From contig NC_056752.1 in assembly GCF_018687715.1 (NCBI RefSeq), positions 38,386,001 through 38,450,000 on the forward strand: 64,000 bases of DNA. The letters are read 5' to 3'. Made by a program: the position numbers and the translations under genes. The notes below the pieces were generated by a model. That model saw nothing but the letters and a program-made list of their open reading frames with translations. It was not told the DNA's origin and searched no databases. This document shows positions 48,302 to 59,672 of this stretch, in pieces. How positions within the stretch are numbered: the stretch's first letter is position 1; each line of letters opens with the position of its first letter. The stretch is from Carya illinoinensis. Its lineage: Eukaryota > Streptophyta > Magnoliopsida > Fagales > Juglandaceae.

Positions 48302-49311
48302 GATGTAAAAATAAATAAAAACAAATAATAATAATAGCTACAAAGTTTTCCAATGTGGTAGAACTAAGATGCGCGCATACCTACATGAACTGCAGGAGAG
48401 AGCCCAAGGAAGCTGAGTGTGAGTTCAAGTGTTCAGCAAATTAAGAAAATATTTCTATTTTCTTCAAGGATTATTAACCAAACTACAAAGTAACACAAGG
48501 ATTAGGATTCAAGTACTTAACAAAAAAAGAGAAATGCTTACTATCCTGTTAGCCACAGACAGATGAACATACAAAAATGTAAGAGAAAACCGAATTCTTA
48601 ACATGCAAAAGCAGGTCATCACTATTTTTATACACTAGAACATCCTTACAGAAGAATCTAGTGTTTCAAACATGTATGTTGAGTTATATGGTTAGCAAAA
48701 TGAATACCAGGGGAGTCTTCCAGTTTTACCATAACGTAAAATATTTGAATACCATACCAACCCAAAAGCTTAGATATATGTTTGTGCACCTTATTATATT
48801 AAATTACATCTAATTTACTCACATTTTTATAAACAAATATCTCCGTATGAGTTTATCACTACATTAGCGATACTCCCCATGGAATGGAAGTCTTCACATA
48901 TCACCAAGAGCTCAACATTAGCTCACAATTGTGAATCTATATGATAGAGAAAGTCTGAAATGCAACTCCAAATTCCAAATGACCAAATTTGCACATGATA
49001 GAATTCCATTGCCTTATTCAAAGGAATTTTTTTCACATTTTGTCTTATTCATACATCTTTAAAGCTGTGAAAACTTTGGGGGAAGCTTCAGGTTTTTAAA
49101 AAAAGTTAAGTTTTAGAGCCAGTCTTAATTGCATGAGGTTCCAAAAGAAAGTAAGATTCACTTTTCATGAAACCCATTTTGGTAAAACATACTTTGCTTA
49201 GAACAAACCCATATAGCACACTTGAGGTCTCTATAATGAAAGTGTCTTCTTTCACATGCACTCAACTACCCGATAAAAATTCTTATTGCATTATATGTTT
49301 GTCATATTTTA
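47258..49311. other. Spacer with pyrimidine-rich leader-like sequence and microsatellites
   Basis: A CT-rich stretch (47,280-47,520) resembles a plant 5'UTR but no coding sequence follows. An A-run (48,187-48,202) and a (TAA)n microsatellite (48,246-48,300) create artificial Ile/Leu-rich ORFs on both strands. No gene was recognised. Confidence 0.5.
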
Positions 49312-49620
49312 ATGTTTGAGATCCTGCATTGTATGCAGGGAGAAGCAATTTGTCAATTCTTCATATGGGCCATTATACTTCAGTTGATAGAGGAAAAATT
49401 TATAACAAGAGAGAATGCACTCCGAAAGAGAGAGGATGATTTATTGTTGTGCAGGTATGAGGTCTCAAGAAAAGAAGATAAACTAATGCAGAGAGAGAAT
49501 GACTTGCACAAGCAAGAGGATGAAGTTCGAAGGCAGGTCGTAGAGAATAGATCTGCATGTATATTATTGTATTTGTATTGGGTGTGTTCTATTGTAATAG
49601 TTTTTGGTTTGTTTAGATGA
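49312..49620 (+). CDS. Hypothetical coiled-coil ORF with C-terminal hydrophobic segment
   Basis: A 102-codon plus-strand frame. Residues about 25-75 are a highly charged coiled coil with a roughly 13-residue repeat (ENALRKREDDLLL, EDKLMQRENDLHK, QEDEVRRQVVENR). Residues about 78-100 are hydrophobic (ILLYLYWVCSIVIVFGLF), like a tail anchor. A splice-like GTGCAG/GTATGAG occurs inside. The N-terminal part looks non-coding, so this may be one exon of a larger or captured gene. It is not recognised as a family and has no clear tie to the FRS pseudogene next door. Confidence 0.3.
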   Translation: MFEILHCMQGEAICQFFIWAIILQLIEEKFITRENALRKREDDLLLCRYEVSRKEDKLMQRENDLHKQEDEVRRQVVENRSACILLYLYWVCSIVIVFGLFR

Positions 49621-49820
49621 TAGATGTATCATGTAATCGTCAATTGTAGATGTATCCTTCGACCGTTATTGTAATTGCAGAATTCTCTATAAATATTTTG
49701 TAATTGTGGAATGATTTGCATATGGTACTAGATGTCAACTTTTTTCTATTTGTGAGAATGGTACTGTACATTTAAATGTGCTTGATATACATTACTGATG
49801 ATATAAGTCAAACATGATAT

Positions 49821-49962
49821 CAGAACCTAAGCGGTGAAAAAATTCTGTCCAGTTTTACTGGAACAAAAATTTGTCTAGTTTCAGTACCTAAGCAATGAAA
49901 ACAATCTATCCAGTTTTACTAGGAAAAAAATCTATCCAATTCCAAAACCTAAACAGTGAAGA
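49821..49962. repeat. Short degenerate tandem repeat, about 61-bp unit
   Basis: CAGAACCTAAGCGGTGAAAA (49,821), CAGTACCTAAGCAATGAAAA (49,882) and AAAACCTAAACAGTGAA (about 49,943) mark 2.3 units that also share TCTATCCAGTTTTACT. Confidence 0.7.
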
Positions 49963-50486
49963 AAATATGTCTAGTGTTTAATAGGCATCACAAGTCTGCA
50001 CATATTTTCATAAAGTAGATCAACAAATAACAAGTAGAAGAAATCTATCCAAAATATGTAATACCTAATTTCATACAAAATAATACACCACAAGTAGAAC
50101 AAATCTTTCCAAAAATACATGATAGCCAAACTCGTTTCCTTTACAACATATTTCATCATGAAACCCAAAATACAACAAGCTACACCTTGCAAACAATACT
50201 CTTTACAAACCCAACAACTCTTTACATTAAAGAGGCTCACACCTAGTTACAATCTTGGCCTCCTCATTGCCCAATGGTGTTGGTTGTGTGACAACACTAC
50301 ACTATTTTTTAACAACAAAATCATTAATGTTAGAACCAAGTTGATCCATGTTAGCACCAAGTTGAGCTTCCAATACCTCACCATGATGTGATTCATTATC
50401 AAATATTTTTTCACAAGTCTAAATTTCAAACAAAAACATACGCATCTGTTAGAAAGAAATATGCATGTAGTCCAATAAATATATAA

Positions 50487-53400
50487 TTAATATGAAAAAA
50501 ACTTACTACTTGTTTCTTTCTTCTTTTGGTCGCAGCCTTCTCCACAGGCGGAACCTTCATTTTCGATAGAGGCCTCCCTTTTTCTTGGACAATGTATGGG
50601 CTTTAATATTTTCTTACCCTTGTCCGCGGCCATGTTTTCTCTGACCTTGGTTGAACCAGACTCAAGTGGCAATCCTTTAAAATTATTCTCAAGCTCATCC
50701 AAATGGCACATGAATGCATTGACATGGTTATCATGTTGGGATACATGGGTTGCTAATTTTAAACATCGTTTCACCACAAGCTCATACCTTCGTGCATCTA
50801 TATTTTGCCGCATGTCATCATAGCTACGTTTGACCACTGTGTATCTCTTGTTTAAGTCCTTTTGCCATCGATCCGAGATGTGCTTATCTGGTAACACATG
50901 AATCTTCTTCACCTGACAAACTTTCAATGCATGCCTACAAAGGATCACCCTCATCTTAAATAATGCACACGTGTGTTTCAATTCACACTCCTCCTTGTTA
51001 TAATAAATTAAGTACTTGACGATTTTGACATGGTCATCATCAATGGTAATTTCATCCAAAACATCGAATGTGAAAATGCAACCTTGCTTGTTGACAAATA
51101 TGCAATTACAACACATCATCCCCAACAACTCTTTTTGAACCTCGTGATACTTTGCATTCATGCTTTCAGACTGTTGTGTAGTGCTCATGCCAGCCCAAAA
51201 TATACCCTTCAAGTAAGCTAGTATCTAGAACGATCTCTTGTTGGACAACCCTTATAAACATGTATTATCACCAATGTCATACTTCTGAATCAGTTGCCCC
51301 CACTTATCCTCAAATTTTGCACATGTCTGTGAATCATCTTCCAATGTCATAGCAAGAGTGGAAGTCTTCAACCTGTTATTGAATTGGGAGTGGGATCCCA
51401 GTTTCTCGAGAAGTTTCCGTAGTATATGCCATAGACAATATCTATGGCGAGTGTCTCAGAATACCAATGCAATAGCAAACTTCATCACTCGGTCTTGGTC
51501 TGTTATGATCGCTTTTGAAGCTCAATCATCCATGCACTGCAACCATGTGAGAAAAAACCAAACAAAAGTAGTTGTGTCCTCGCTTGGGATCAAGCTAGCC
51601 CCTAACAGTATAGACTGCCCATGATGGTTGACCAAAGGGAGCAAAAGGTATACCATATCTATTTGTTAAGTATGTCATATCGAAGGTGATAACATCTCCA
51701 AAATACTCATACGCGGCTTGACTTCGTGCGTTAGACCAGAACACATTTCTTATTCTCAAGTCTTCATCGACATCCACAACAAAAACAAAGCCATCATTCA
51801 TCAACCTCATCCTCTTAAAATAGTGAGTAAGTGCATCAACCCCTCCTTTACCTAACCTTAACTATCTAGCTTTGTCAATAAAATTCTGACAGTCTTTCTC
51901 TTGGAAATCAAGATTCTCAAACCCCCTGCATCAACAGCAAGTGCTCTGAAATTCTTGTTCATTCGAATACCTACTCTGTCATTTAAATTTAGCATTCTTT
52001 GACTGTATTCATCCAAACATTTGTGCAATCTAGAAAACCTAGACTTCTATGGGCTAATGGTATTATGATTATGGTCAATCTCAACAGTGGTCACCAACCA
52101 TACACCCTTCACCAAATGAGCCTTTATAATTGCCTTACAATCCGTTTTAGTTGTTGATCTTGGCCTCGAGATATTATCGTGATTAGGATGATACTTAATT
52201 ATCAGATACTTCACACTCACATCTGCCTATCTCTTTGTCCTTTGTGTTATAACACCAAAACCTTGTTTCTTGGCATATCGCTTGTAATAGGCCATACGCT
52301 AATTATCAATGGAAAATTCCATACCAAATTTTGGTTCCTCAACTCCTTCATCATCCGATACTTCATTAGTCCTCTCGGCCTCTCCCTATTTATTTACATC
52401 TGATAAATTTTTTGAAAATTAAAAGCCTGATTTGGATTAGCATTTATATTATATACATATACTGGTTGTTTACTCATCGGGTTAAAAATGTAATATCGTT
52501 ACTCATATGACAGCCTTGATCAGTCATGTGTGATGTACCTCCCAAAATTTTTTCAGTTTCAAATCTAAATGGCACAATTGATGATTCACTTGCTAGCTGA
52601 AGGGTCATTCTAGATCTTCTCAACTCCTTCAGACTACTCAATGGAGGGTATGACATTGATGGGGACTATAATTAGGGTGTTAGAATAGCTCGAATGCACG
52701 TAATACAAAAATATGACAACTGTTAGAAATGAATCTACCTGGATAATATAATGCACTCACCCCGACTCCTCCGCATTACTCAATGGAGGGTAGAGCATCG
52801 GTGGTCTAAAAGGTGGCATTGATGGGGGTTGTAATTTGATATGGTGTTAGAATGAGCCAAATGCATGTAAGAAAAACAAATATTTTGAAAGTTCGAAAGG
52901 AATTTACCTGGATAATATATTGAACTCGTCCCGACTCTTCCACATTACTCGATGGAGGGTAGAGTATCGATGGGACTGTAATTTGATACGGTGTTACAAC
53001 GGGCCAAATGCATGTAAGAAAAAAAAAATATTTTGAAAGTTCGAAAGGAATCTACCTGGATAATATGTTGAACTCGTCCCGACTCTTCCACATTACTTGA
53101 TGGAGGGTAGAGTATTGATGGGAGCTGTAATTTTATAAGGTGTTACAACGGCCCAAATGCATGTAAGAAAAAAAAAATATTCTGAAAGCTCAAAAGGAAT
53201 CTACCTAGATAATATGTTTAACTCGCCCTAACTCCTCCGCATTACTCAACGGAGGATAGAGCATCATTGGTCAAACGGTGGCATTGATGGGGGTTGTAAT
53301 TAGGCACGAGGTTAGAATGACTCAAATACACGTCTGAATTTTTTAAAAAATAAAATAAAATAAAAGGCTTATAAGGAAATATACCTAGCTACCCCATGCA

Positions 53401-53596
53401 TACGTATATATAAATGGTAGGTAGTATGAATTTCCTAGACCATAATATCCCTATAATACACAATTAAAATTACATTTACTAACTGAAAATATCAAACACA
53501 TCGATATTTCTAAATGACCAATGTATATCATACCTGTGTCAGTGGGATCGATGTTGAAGGCCTGGTTGTCCTTTCATCTTTCTCTTTATCCATCAT
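50487..53596 (-). pseudogene. FAR1/FRS-like (MULE-derived) gene, decayed
   Basis: Minus strand. Putative exon 1 (53,596-53,534): MMDKEKDERTTRPSTSIPLT, then a GTATGA donor. After the exon array, a FAR1 DNA-binding region (about 52,390-52,090): FGMEFSIDN, stop, RMAYYKRYAKKQGFGVITQR. Then the MULE transposase domain (51,830-51,400): RIRNVFWSNARSQAAYEYFG, DVITFDMTYLTNRYGIPFAP, a frameshift, ILLGASLIPSEDTTTFVWFF, AIITDQDRVM, HRYCLWHILRKL. Then a SWIM-type zinc finger, HTCALFKMRVILCRHALKV (about 50,990-50,930), with the first Cys replaced by His. The C-terminus (241-codon frame, 50,487-51,212) is intact. At least six stops and one frameshift. FRS proteins are nuclear transcription factors derived from Mutator-like transposases; this may be a dead FRS gene or a decayed MULE. 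Confidence 0.85.
52604..53386 (-). repeat. Tandem array of a short FRS exon (about 148-180 bp units)
   Basis: Units are marked by (C/T)TACCT(G/A)GATAATAT at 52,735, 52,904, 53,052 and 53,201, with a degenerate ATACCTAGCTACC at 53,381 (spacings 169, 148, 149, 180). On the minus strand each unit has a polypyrimidine/ACAG-like acceptor region, a coding-like block (best copy LPSILYPPSSNVEESGRVQH-IIQ, 69 nt, phase-neutral) and a CCAG/GTAGATT donor. The last copy runs into SPSMSYPPLSSLKELRRS, the start of the long FRS exon. Some units have lost the acceptor or gained a stop. Confidence 0.8.
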
Positions 53597-54289
53597 GCTA
53601 TTTCAACTGAGTTCACATAATGATGTTTTAGACACCTAGATAATAGGAAATATTAAAACTGATTATCTCACCACTAGTAAATTTAAATCATGTACACCTA
53701 AAAAAGGTTGATAGTTAAACAATACTTGTATCTCAAATGTGAAACAATAAAACATGAAAGACTAAGCTAGACAATATACAAAAGTCATAGGTATATGAGG
53801 TACAACTATTCTTGTATATCAAATGACTTTTAGGATCAATATTTTAAGATTCATTGTTAATTTTTTTTCTCAATGGATAGCAACCGAATGCTTAAGTGCA
53901 ACAATGCAAAGCACCCAAGTTCACTACAAGACAACTTTATTCACATTAGTATCAACCCAATAAGAACAATTATAACATCAGCTAGCAACATCATTACTTC
54001 ACTAAAAAACAACTACTAATAACCATCATACTAATACTCCATTGATAGTCAACTAATCAACATTTTTTTTTCTAAGAATAGTCAGGGCTACTTGTCCAAG
54101 AGTGACCTCTTCCCAATTTTATTAAAAAACACTCACTTATAGTAAAGGAAAACCATGGTTACAAGTCTAACCAACTCAACCTAAATCCAAAGAAAACAAA
54201 CCAGACCAAAACAACTAAACATGCCTAGAAAAAAAGACTAAATATGCCTAGCCAAGATCAAAACTAAATAGGTCTAGTTAACAAATGAC
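53597..54289. other. Spacer upstream of the FRS pseudogene; no gene recognised
   Basis: AT-rich, no TATA-led transcription unit that I can define. It would hold the FRS promoter if that gene was ever expressed. Confidence 0.45.
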
Positions 54290-54845
54290 AATAAACCACA
54301 CCAATTAAGGTCTAATGCTGGGGAGGCCAAGCTTATTAGTCCGAAGGATATCCTGGCATGCCGGGGGAGCAGCCCACCCTCATCATATTTGCATGTCAAA
54401 CCTGCTTCACCTTGTCGAGCCAAAACTCTGCAACTTGATTTGCTTCCCGTTATTGATGTCAAATAATAAAGTGTAAACCCTAAGCACTTTAATCGTCTCC
54501 TCCCAAAACTCTCAAAGATACTAAACCGTACAATTTTTTGAGAGGATCCAATCAACTATTATTTTAGATTCACACTCAATTTCCATATTAAAAAAAAAAA
54601 AAAAAAAAAACCCAACTCGTTACAAAACACCACTCCCGCATGTAGTGCACGAAGTTCGGCCTCATTATTCGTTCCCCGCCCTAAACAAGCTGAGAAAGCA
54701 CCTTAAATATTACCAAAATCATCCCAGGTCACACCTCCTCCCCCAGAAGAACCCAAATTACCCCTACCACTCCCATCCACATTCAGCTTCATGTATCCAC
54801 TGGCTCGTTCCACGCAACTAGACATGGCCAAGAAAAAACAATAGG
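54290..54845 (-). pseudogene. LINE-type RNase H (RVT_3) remnant
   Basis: The minus strand reads SGYMKLNVDGSGRGNLGSSG, GGGVTWDDFGN, a stop, then TNNEAELRALHAGVVFCNEL (54,845-54,605): the RNase H fold of plant non-LTR elements and related host proteins, with the catalytic Asp (NVDGS) and Glu (NNEAEL). After a T/A homopolymer it continues IECESKIIVDWILSK (third acidic position Asp replaced by Glu in ECES), then in shifted frames REANQVA and VLARQGEAG. Stops and frameshifts show it is dead. No LINE reverse transcriptase lies nearby. Confidence 0.75.
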
Positions 54846-55780
54846 ATGATATGTAAGGGATCTCACTCTAGCCTTTTCCCTGGAAATGGTCATTGATGGA
54901 TCAGAGCTTGATTGTGGATATACTAGCCTCCATCCACTCAATCACCTTTTTAGGGAAGCAATATACTGTTCTCAGCACTGCAAATAGGAAATGTCAATTC
55001 ATTGAGAACCTTTATTTATGTGACGGAATTCAATTAGTTAATTAAAGTATTATTATTGTAACAAAAACTAGTATTTTGTGAACATGGTGGCGACTATGCT
55101 TCATGATATATTTCATTAGATTGATACTAATCTTATTACTCTCATTACAAGCGAAGTTGAGAGTTTATGTATTTATCTTTCTTCATGATCATGTCAGTGG
55201 TTGCCTGTTAAAAAAATATTATTTATCAAAACAAATTAAAACAAAATCTATATCATTGATCAAAACCTCACCCCTGTCGCTAAGGTCTCTCTTGCCGCTG
55301 CCGCGTTTGGCTGTTTGTTCATCTCTTAATATATATATTTGCCTCTATTTTGTTCAGATCCCATTTTTGCTTTTCAACCCTTCTTCCAAATTCCTAATAT
55401 AATCCACTAAGCTATATATATGATTTTGCTAATTAAATAGATTCAATCTCCACTGTAACAGATGTGTCCTACCACCTAACGTAATCGCTTACATACAAAT
55501 ATCAAAGGTTGACGACACTGGACAGCTGCAATCACTTCGATGCATGAGTTTGCAAAATATACTAACTCAAGTATCTTATCAGATGTATTTTAGGGTCACT
55601 TGGCACCCATATAAATAGCCATGGAGAAATATTGAATAAGTATTACGACTAGATTACTTTCACATGATGCTTATATGTTTATTCTAGGGGTGGTGCGGCA
55701 GGGCGGGGGACGGAGGGGGCTAAGCCCTGCTCCGTATTTCCCCCACCCCGCTCCGCATATCATTTATATATATTTATATT

Positions 55781-55816
<36 letters not shown>

Positions 55817-56214
55817 AATATCCCTTCATAAATGAAACGGACAAAACGGTGTCGTTTTTATTAAGAATCTTAAGTTTCCCACCCCCCTCCTCCTCCTCCT
55901 CCTTCTTCTCTCTCTCTCTCTCTCTCATGAAGCACGATATCTATCTGGACTTCCAAGGCAGAATTTGAGAGGTGGAAGGTTGAGAGGGCGGAGATGGAGG
56001 TGTGGTTGGAGCAGGTGTTTGGTTGTTCCCCGTGCTTTGCAAGGCGACCTTGAAATCCTTCAGGACGAAGTCGTTCATCATCTTGATGAACTTTGCCACG
56101 CCCAGGAGGTAAAGGTTAGAGATGATTTTTCCTTAAGGCTGCTAGCCAAATATCAGCTCATATCTATTTAGGTCAACTAATCAACAAGTTTTAATTATTT
56201 AGCAATAATCAAAA
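54846..56214. other. Spacer with GC-rich block, TA and CT repeats
   Basis: 55,683-55,757 is a GC-rich segment, GGGGTGGTGCGGCAGGGCGG and onward, with inverse CCCCACCCCGCTCCGC. It is followed by (TA)n (55,783-55,815) and (CT)n (55,906-55,926). The plus ORF 55,965-56,171 (ALQGDLEILQDEVVHHLDEL) hints at a helical protein fragment but was not recognised. Confidence 0.45.
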
Positions 56215-56537
56215 TGTGCTCATAATTATTGTAGGTGAGAAATTTTGAGATTACTCACTTTATAAAAGCGTATACATGATCTTGATACGTATCACACAAT
56301 GAAAGCATGATCCATCACGAATTATTATACCATGGAATACTGAAAATAAAATGTTAAATTATCAATTTTAACCATAATTACTTCTTTGGTGGCCACAGCA
56401 ACTCCCCCAAATGGTGTCGCGATTGTGATACCCCCACCGCACCCTAATTTGCTTTTTTAACGCATGCTTCGATCGATATTTTTCTATCATGCACACAACT
56501 ATCATCTGGCCGGGGCTCGATCAGCTGCCTATATATA
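56215..56537 (+). promoter_or_regulatory. SSP3 promoter with conserved block and TATA box
   Basis: Homology to SSP1 starts at about 56,215 (GTGCTCATAATTATTG-...GAGAAATT). It shares CATAATTACTTCTTTGGTGGCCACAG with SSP2 (about 56,373-56,398), then the family block GTGATACCCCCACCGCACCCT at 56,425-56,445, and CTTCGATCGATATTTTTCTATCA near 56,467-56,489. A TATATATAA box is at 56,530-56,538. Confidence 0.65.
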
Positions 56538-56604
56538 ACCTCTGCCAGCCCGTGCACTCCTTCATTACTCCTCAAACATCTTCTAGCAAGCAAAAAAACT
56601 GCAG

Positions 56605-56728
56605 GTATGCATGTAAAATTGTGAATATATATATGTAGTTCCGTTCTAATTAAGTTCATGATCATAATTTAGTTTTGTAAAACAATAATGATCTTATTAG
56701 CACATGCACCTGCTTAATTCTTTTTCAG
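56605..56728 (+). other. SSP3 5'UTR intron
   Basis: Donor AAACTGCAG then GTATGCA at 56,605; acceptor TTCTTTTTCAG ending at 56,728; 124 bp. Exon 1 has the family string CATCTTCTAGC upstream of the donor. Confidence 0.72.
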
Positions 56729-56751
56729 GCCGCTTTGAAAGACAGATTATC

Positions 56752-57099
56752 ATGAAGACCAGCTTACTCGTTCTCTTTGTTGCATTCCTCTTGATCTTAG
56801 CAACTCTGCAAGAAGCCAGTGCAGATAGCAGGATCCCATTGGTGGATAAAAAGCGTACGTCGAAGGCCAACCCTCAGTTCCTAACAAATCGAAAAGCCGG
56901 TAAGGCTGGTGCTAGTGGTACGAAATTACCGCAAGCTGCGTTCAAGGAAGGCGCGGCAAGCATGGAAACTAAGGCAGTTGTGGACAGTACTACTGATTAT
57001 GAAGACGATGAACCAAACACAGCCAGGAATTCATCAGTTCCATCATCAACTAGCCAGAGTCACCGTATCTTTACTTGTGATATTAAAAAAGACTGCTGA
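56752..57099 (+). CDS. SSP3: small secreted protein of unknown family, with a DY-containing acidic motif
   Basis: A 115-residue protein from the ATG at 56,752. Signal peptide MKTSLLVLFVAFLLILATLQ, cleavage expected after EASA before DS (about residue 24). Propeptide: VDKKRTSKANPQFLTNRKAG with the family motif at about 38-50, then a neutral linker. The C-terminal region DYEDDEPNTARNSSVPSS (about 81-98) is followed by HRIFTCDIKKDC, ending on Cys. The acidic ED-DEPNT patch aligns with DEGDEPNPS of SSP1 and DTEEENTA of SSP2. An Asp-Tyr pair in acidic context is what plant tyrosylprotein sulfotransferase recognises, but only this paralogue has it. Function unknown; an apoplastic signalling or defence peptide is the inference. 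Confidence 0.72.
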   Translation: MKTSLLVLFVAFLLILATLQEASADSRIPLVDKKRTSKANPQFLTNRKAGKAGASGTKLPQAAFKEGAASMETKAVVDSTTDYEDDEPNTARNSSVPSSTSQSHRIFTCDIKKDC

Positions 57100-58949
57100 A
57101 AGGACTAGATCATACTGATCAGTACTCTTAAGGCCGGCAAACCAAGAAGTATACTAAATACAGTACCGAATATATATGGTGGTGTACTACTATATATGGC
57201 TTGCGATAATGTGAAACCAAACAATTTAGTGCCCAAATTAAGCATATATGTATATATGCATGGCATGCACATGTTTAATTATTAGTTTCACCAAGATGCA
57301 TTAAGTATGCATCATGTATATCCGTTTTGTGCGACCGGCTTGATCTGGCTTTTACACAGACTAAACATGTTGTGAATTATAGCTGTTTTCAAAATAAAAG
57401 GAGTCAAAGGGCCTTGCATGCATGGCATGATTATGCCTTAGCTGCTTATATATCTGACTGTTTTGGACCTATAAATTGAATAGTGATCTATATCATTATT
57501 ATTTGGAAGCCATGAGTGAAGAAAATTTATATATCGGTCATTATAATTAAATTACTAAAACCTGCTATAGCTAGGTTTCCATCTCAAAGAGATCTAAATT
57601 GCCGTACTTTGTGTGTGTGTGTGTGTGTATATATATGTTTCTGGTAATAAACAGAGGGGTACTTTGCTGAATAGGAAGTAGTAACATTATTGATTCATCA
57701 TAGAAACCGGTAGGCGAGGCCAGGGCCGGAGGGGAGGGAAGGGTGCCCGAGCGGAAGTCATGAGAACCAGAAACAAAGTAATGAGTTTAGATGAGGCCAA
57801 GAGGATGAAGGTTATTTCCCAAAAAAGGAGGAAAACAAAGAACTATTATGAACCATGAGGGGATGAAAAATAGTTCAATAATCTGCGATATCTAGCTCAG
57901 AATTAAATTATATATAAGCTCGATTTGACTTTTGGGTTTATCTATTTATAATCGGTTGTACGTTATACGTATGTAGGTTATAAGCCTGCTTTAATGTTGG
58001 TTCAGACCGTTAGTCTGGAACTGAATGCTTAATTTGGTTTACCGTTTAGCCGAATATGCATGAGGTTCAGGTTATTAAATTACTTGTTAATAGTCTTTTT
58101 ATTACAATAAATTAATCATAAAAATTCATTTTTCTTACCGTGATTTTTGATTATTTTTTCTTCTTTTAGTTATGTTTTCTTTTTAATTTTGAATACGTAG
58201 AACTTGTTTTTACTTTTTGCATGTGAAAGTGTTTTTAACTTTTCAGGAATCGCTCTGTGGACAAGCAAAGTGTCTTTTAACTTTTTCCCTTTTTAAATGC
58301 TAGTGCATGTATTATATATATTTTGGTCAAAAGCTCCTATTAGCCTTTTATTACAGAAGCCTACCACATTATTATATTGTTTTTTTAAAAAGTGCAAAGT
58401 TGCCACGTTCTAAAGATTATAAAAGTATTTTTAAATAGTAATGATCGAGTTAAAATAATAGAATAAATTTTATAAAACCTACTTAAAATATATTTAGATA
58501 TTAAGATAAATTTAAATATATTTATAATTAAAAATTAAAAAAGATTGTAGATTCTGCATATAAAGAAAATATTGAGTTTAAAAAGATTATAGATTCTACG
58601 TGTAAAGAAATTTTGAATTTAGATGAGTTTAGTAAGTTGAGAATTGAGTATTTAGATATTAGATTTAATTTAAAATTAGACTAAACTGAATTCCACATAA
58701 TTTAATTCAAAGTTCCAAACGAAGCCTTAGTAAAGATAAATATATTGTCCGCATATCATGAACAGGCAAGCCAGCAATTTTGGACATTTTTTGGCCTTCC
58801 CAGCTTCGGCAAACTTGTCTCACAATGGCTAAGTGTTAATAAATAAAATTTTATGTTGACACAAGCATAAATTTGAGATACATATTTTAATATTTTGATG
58901 AATGAGGATAATTTAGATTGCATTTTCACATGCTTAATTACTTTGCTTT
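57100..58949. other. SSP3 3' flank and spacer
   Basis: Homology to the SSP2 3' flank runs to about 57,480 (TTTCACCAAGATGCAT near 57,286, CATGTTGTGAATTATAG near 57,366, GGCCTTGCATGCATGG near 57,411). A (GT)n run lies at about 57,609-57,628 and a GC-rich patch at 57,705-57,760. A region ending TTCCAAACGAAGCC near 58,728 looks like one end of a MITE with the other end unclear. No gene was recognised. Confidence 0.5.
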
Positions 58950-58951
58950 GT

Positions 58952-59621
58952 GATGTCCTCAGCTTTTGGGAATCCTGGATTGCCTCTTCAATTATCTGCC
59001 ATCAAAACTCTAATGGGGACTAATTATGAGGATTGGCATAAGTCCCTCACTATTAGCATGGAAATTATGAATTTGAATTTAGCCTTAAGGTTTGGGATAC
59101 CCACCAAGCCTACTAATGAAAGCTCTATTGAGGAGAAAACTCATTATGAGTGTTGGAGCACTCAAATAGGATTTGTCTTATGATAATGAGGCACAACATC
59201 GACTAGTCTAGGGGTGTACAAAAATTGTGGAACCGACCGATATAGACCGGCTGTCGGAGGCTAGAACTTTCAAGGAAGTGGTCGGCGAGTAGCAGCATTT
59301 TAACAAAACCGATTGACATTGGTTCGGTTGTAATTTGAGGTCGTTCAAACCGTTGAACTGGCTGATGCAATAATACATATTTTTTTTTTTAATTACATCT
59401 ATATAAAACGACACTGTTCCACTTAAGTTTAAGTAGAATGGTGTCATCTTACGCTTGACAACTTAAACAACATCGTTTGGTATTAAACTAAATAGCGTAG
59501 TTTTATCTATCATGTATGAAAAAAAATAAGTGGAACGACGCCGTTTAATATTAAACCAAATGGTGTCATTTTGATGATACATCGTCTTCTTCCTTCCCTT
59601 CTTCTTCCCTGTTTCACTTCT

Positions 59622-59672
<51 letters not shown>

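Noticed and set aside
48083..48353. Ile-rich and Leu-rich ORFs on both strands
   Set aside because: Produced by the (TAA)n repeat and the A homopolymer.
56909..57118. Alternative-frame ORFs within the SSP coding regions
   Set aside because: They lack the signal peptide and are not alignable between paralogues; these are shadows of the SSP frame. The same holds for 15,633-15,860 and 43,976-44,197.
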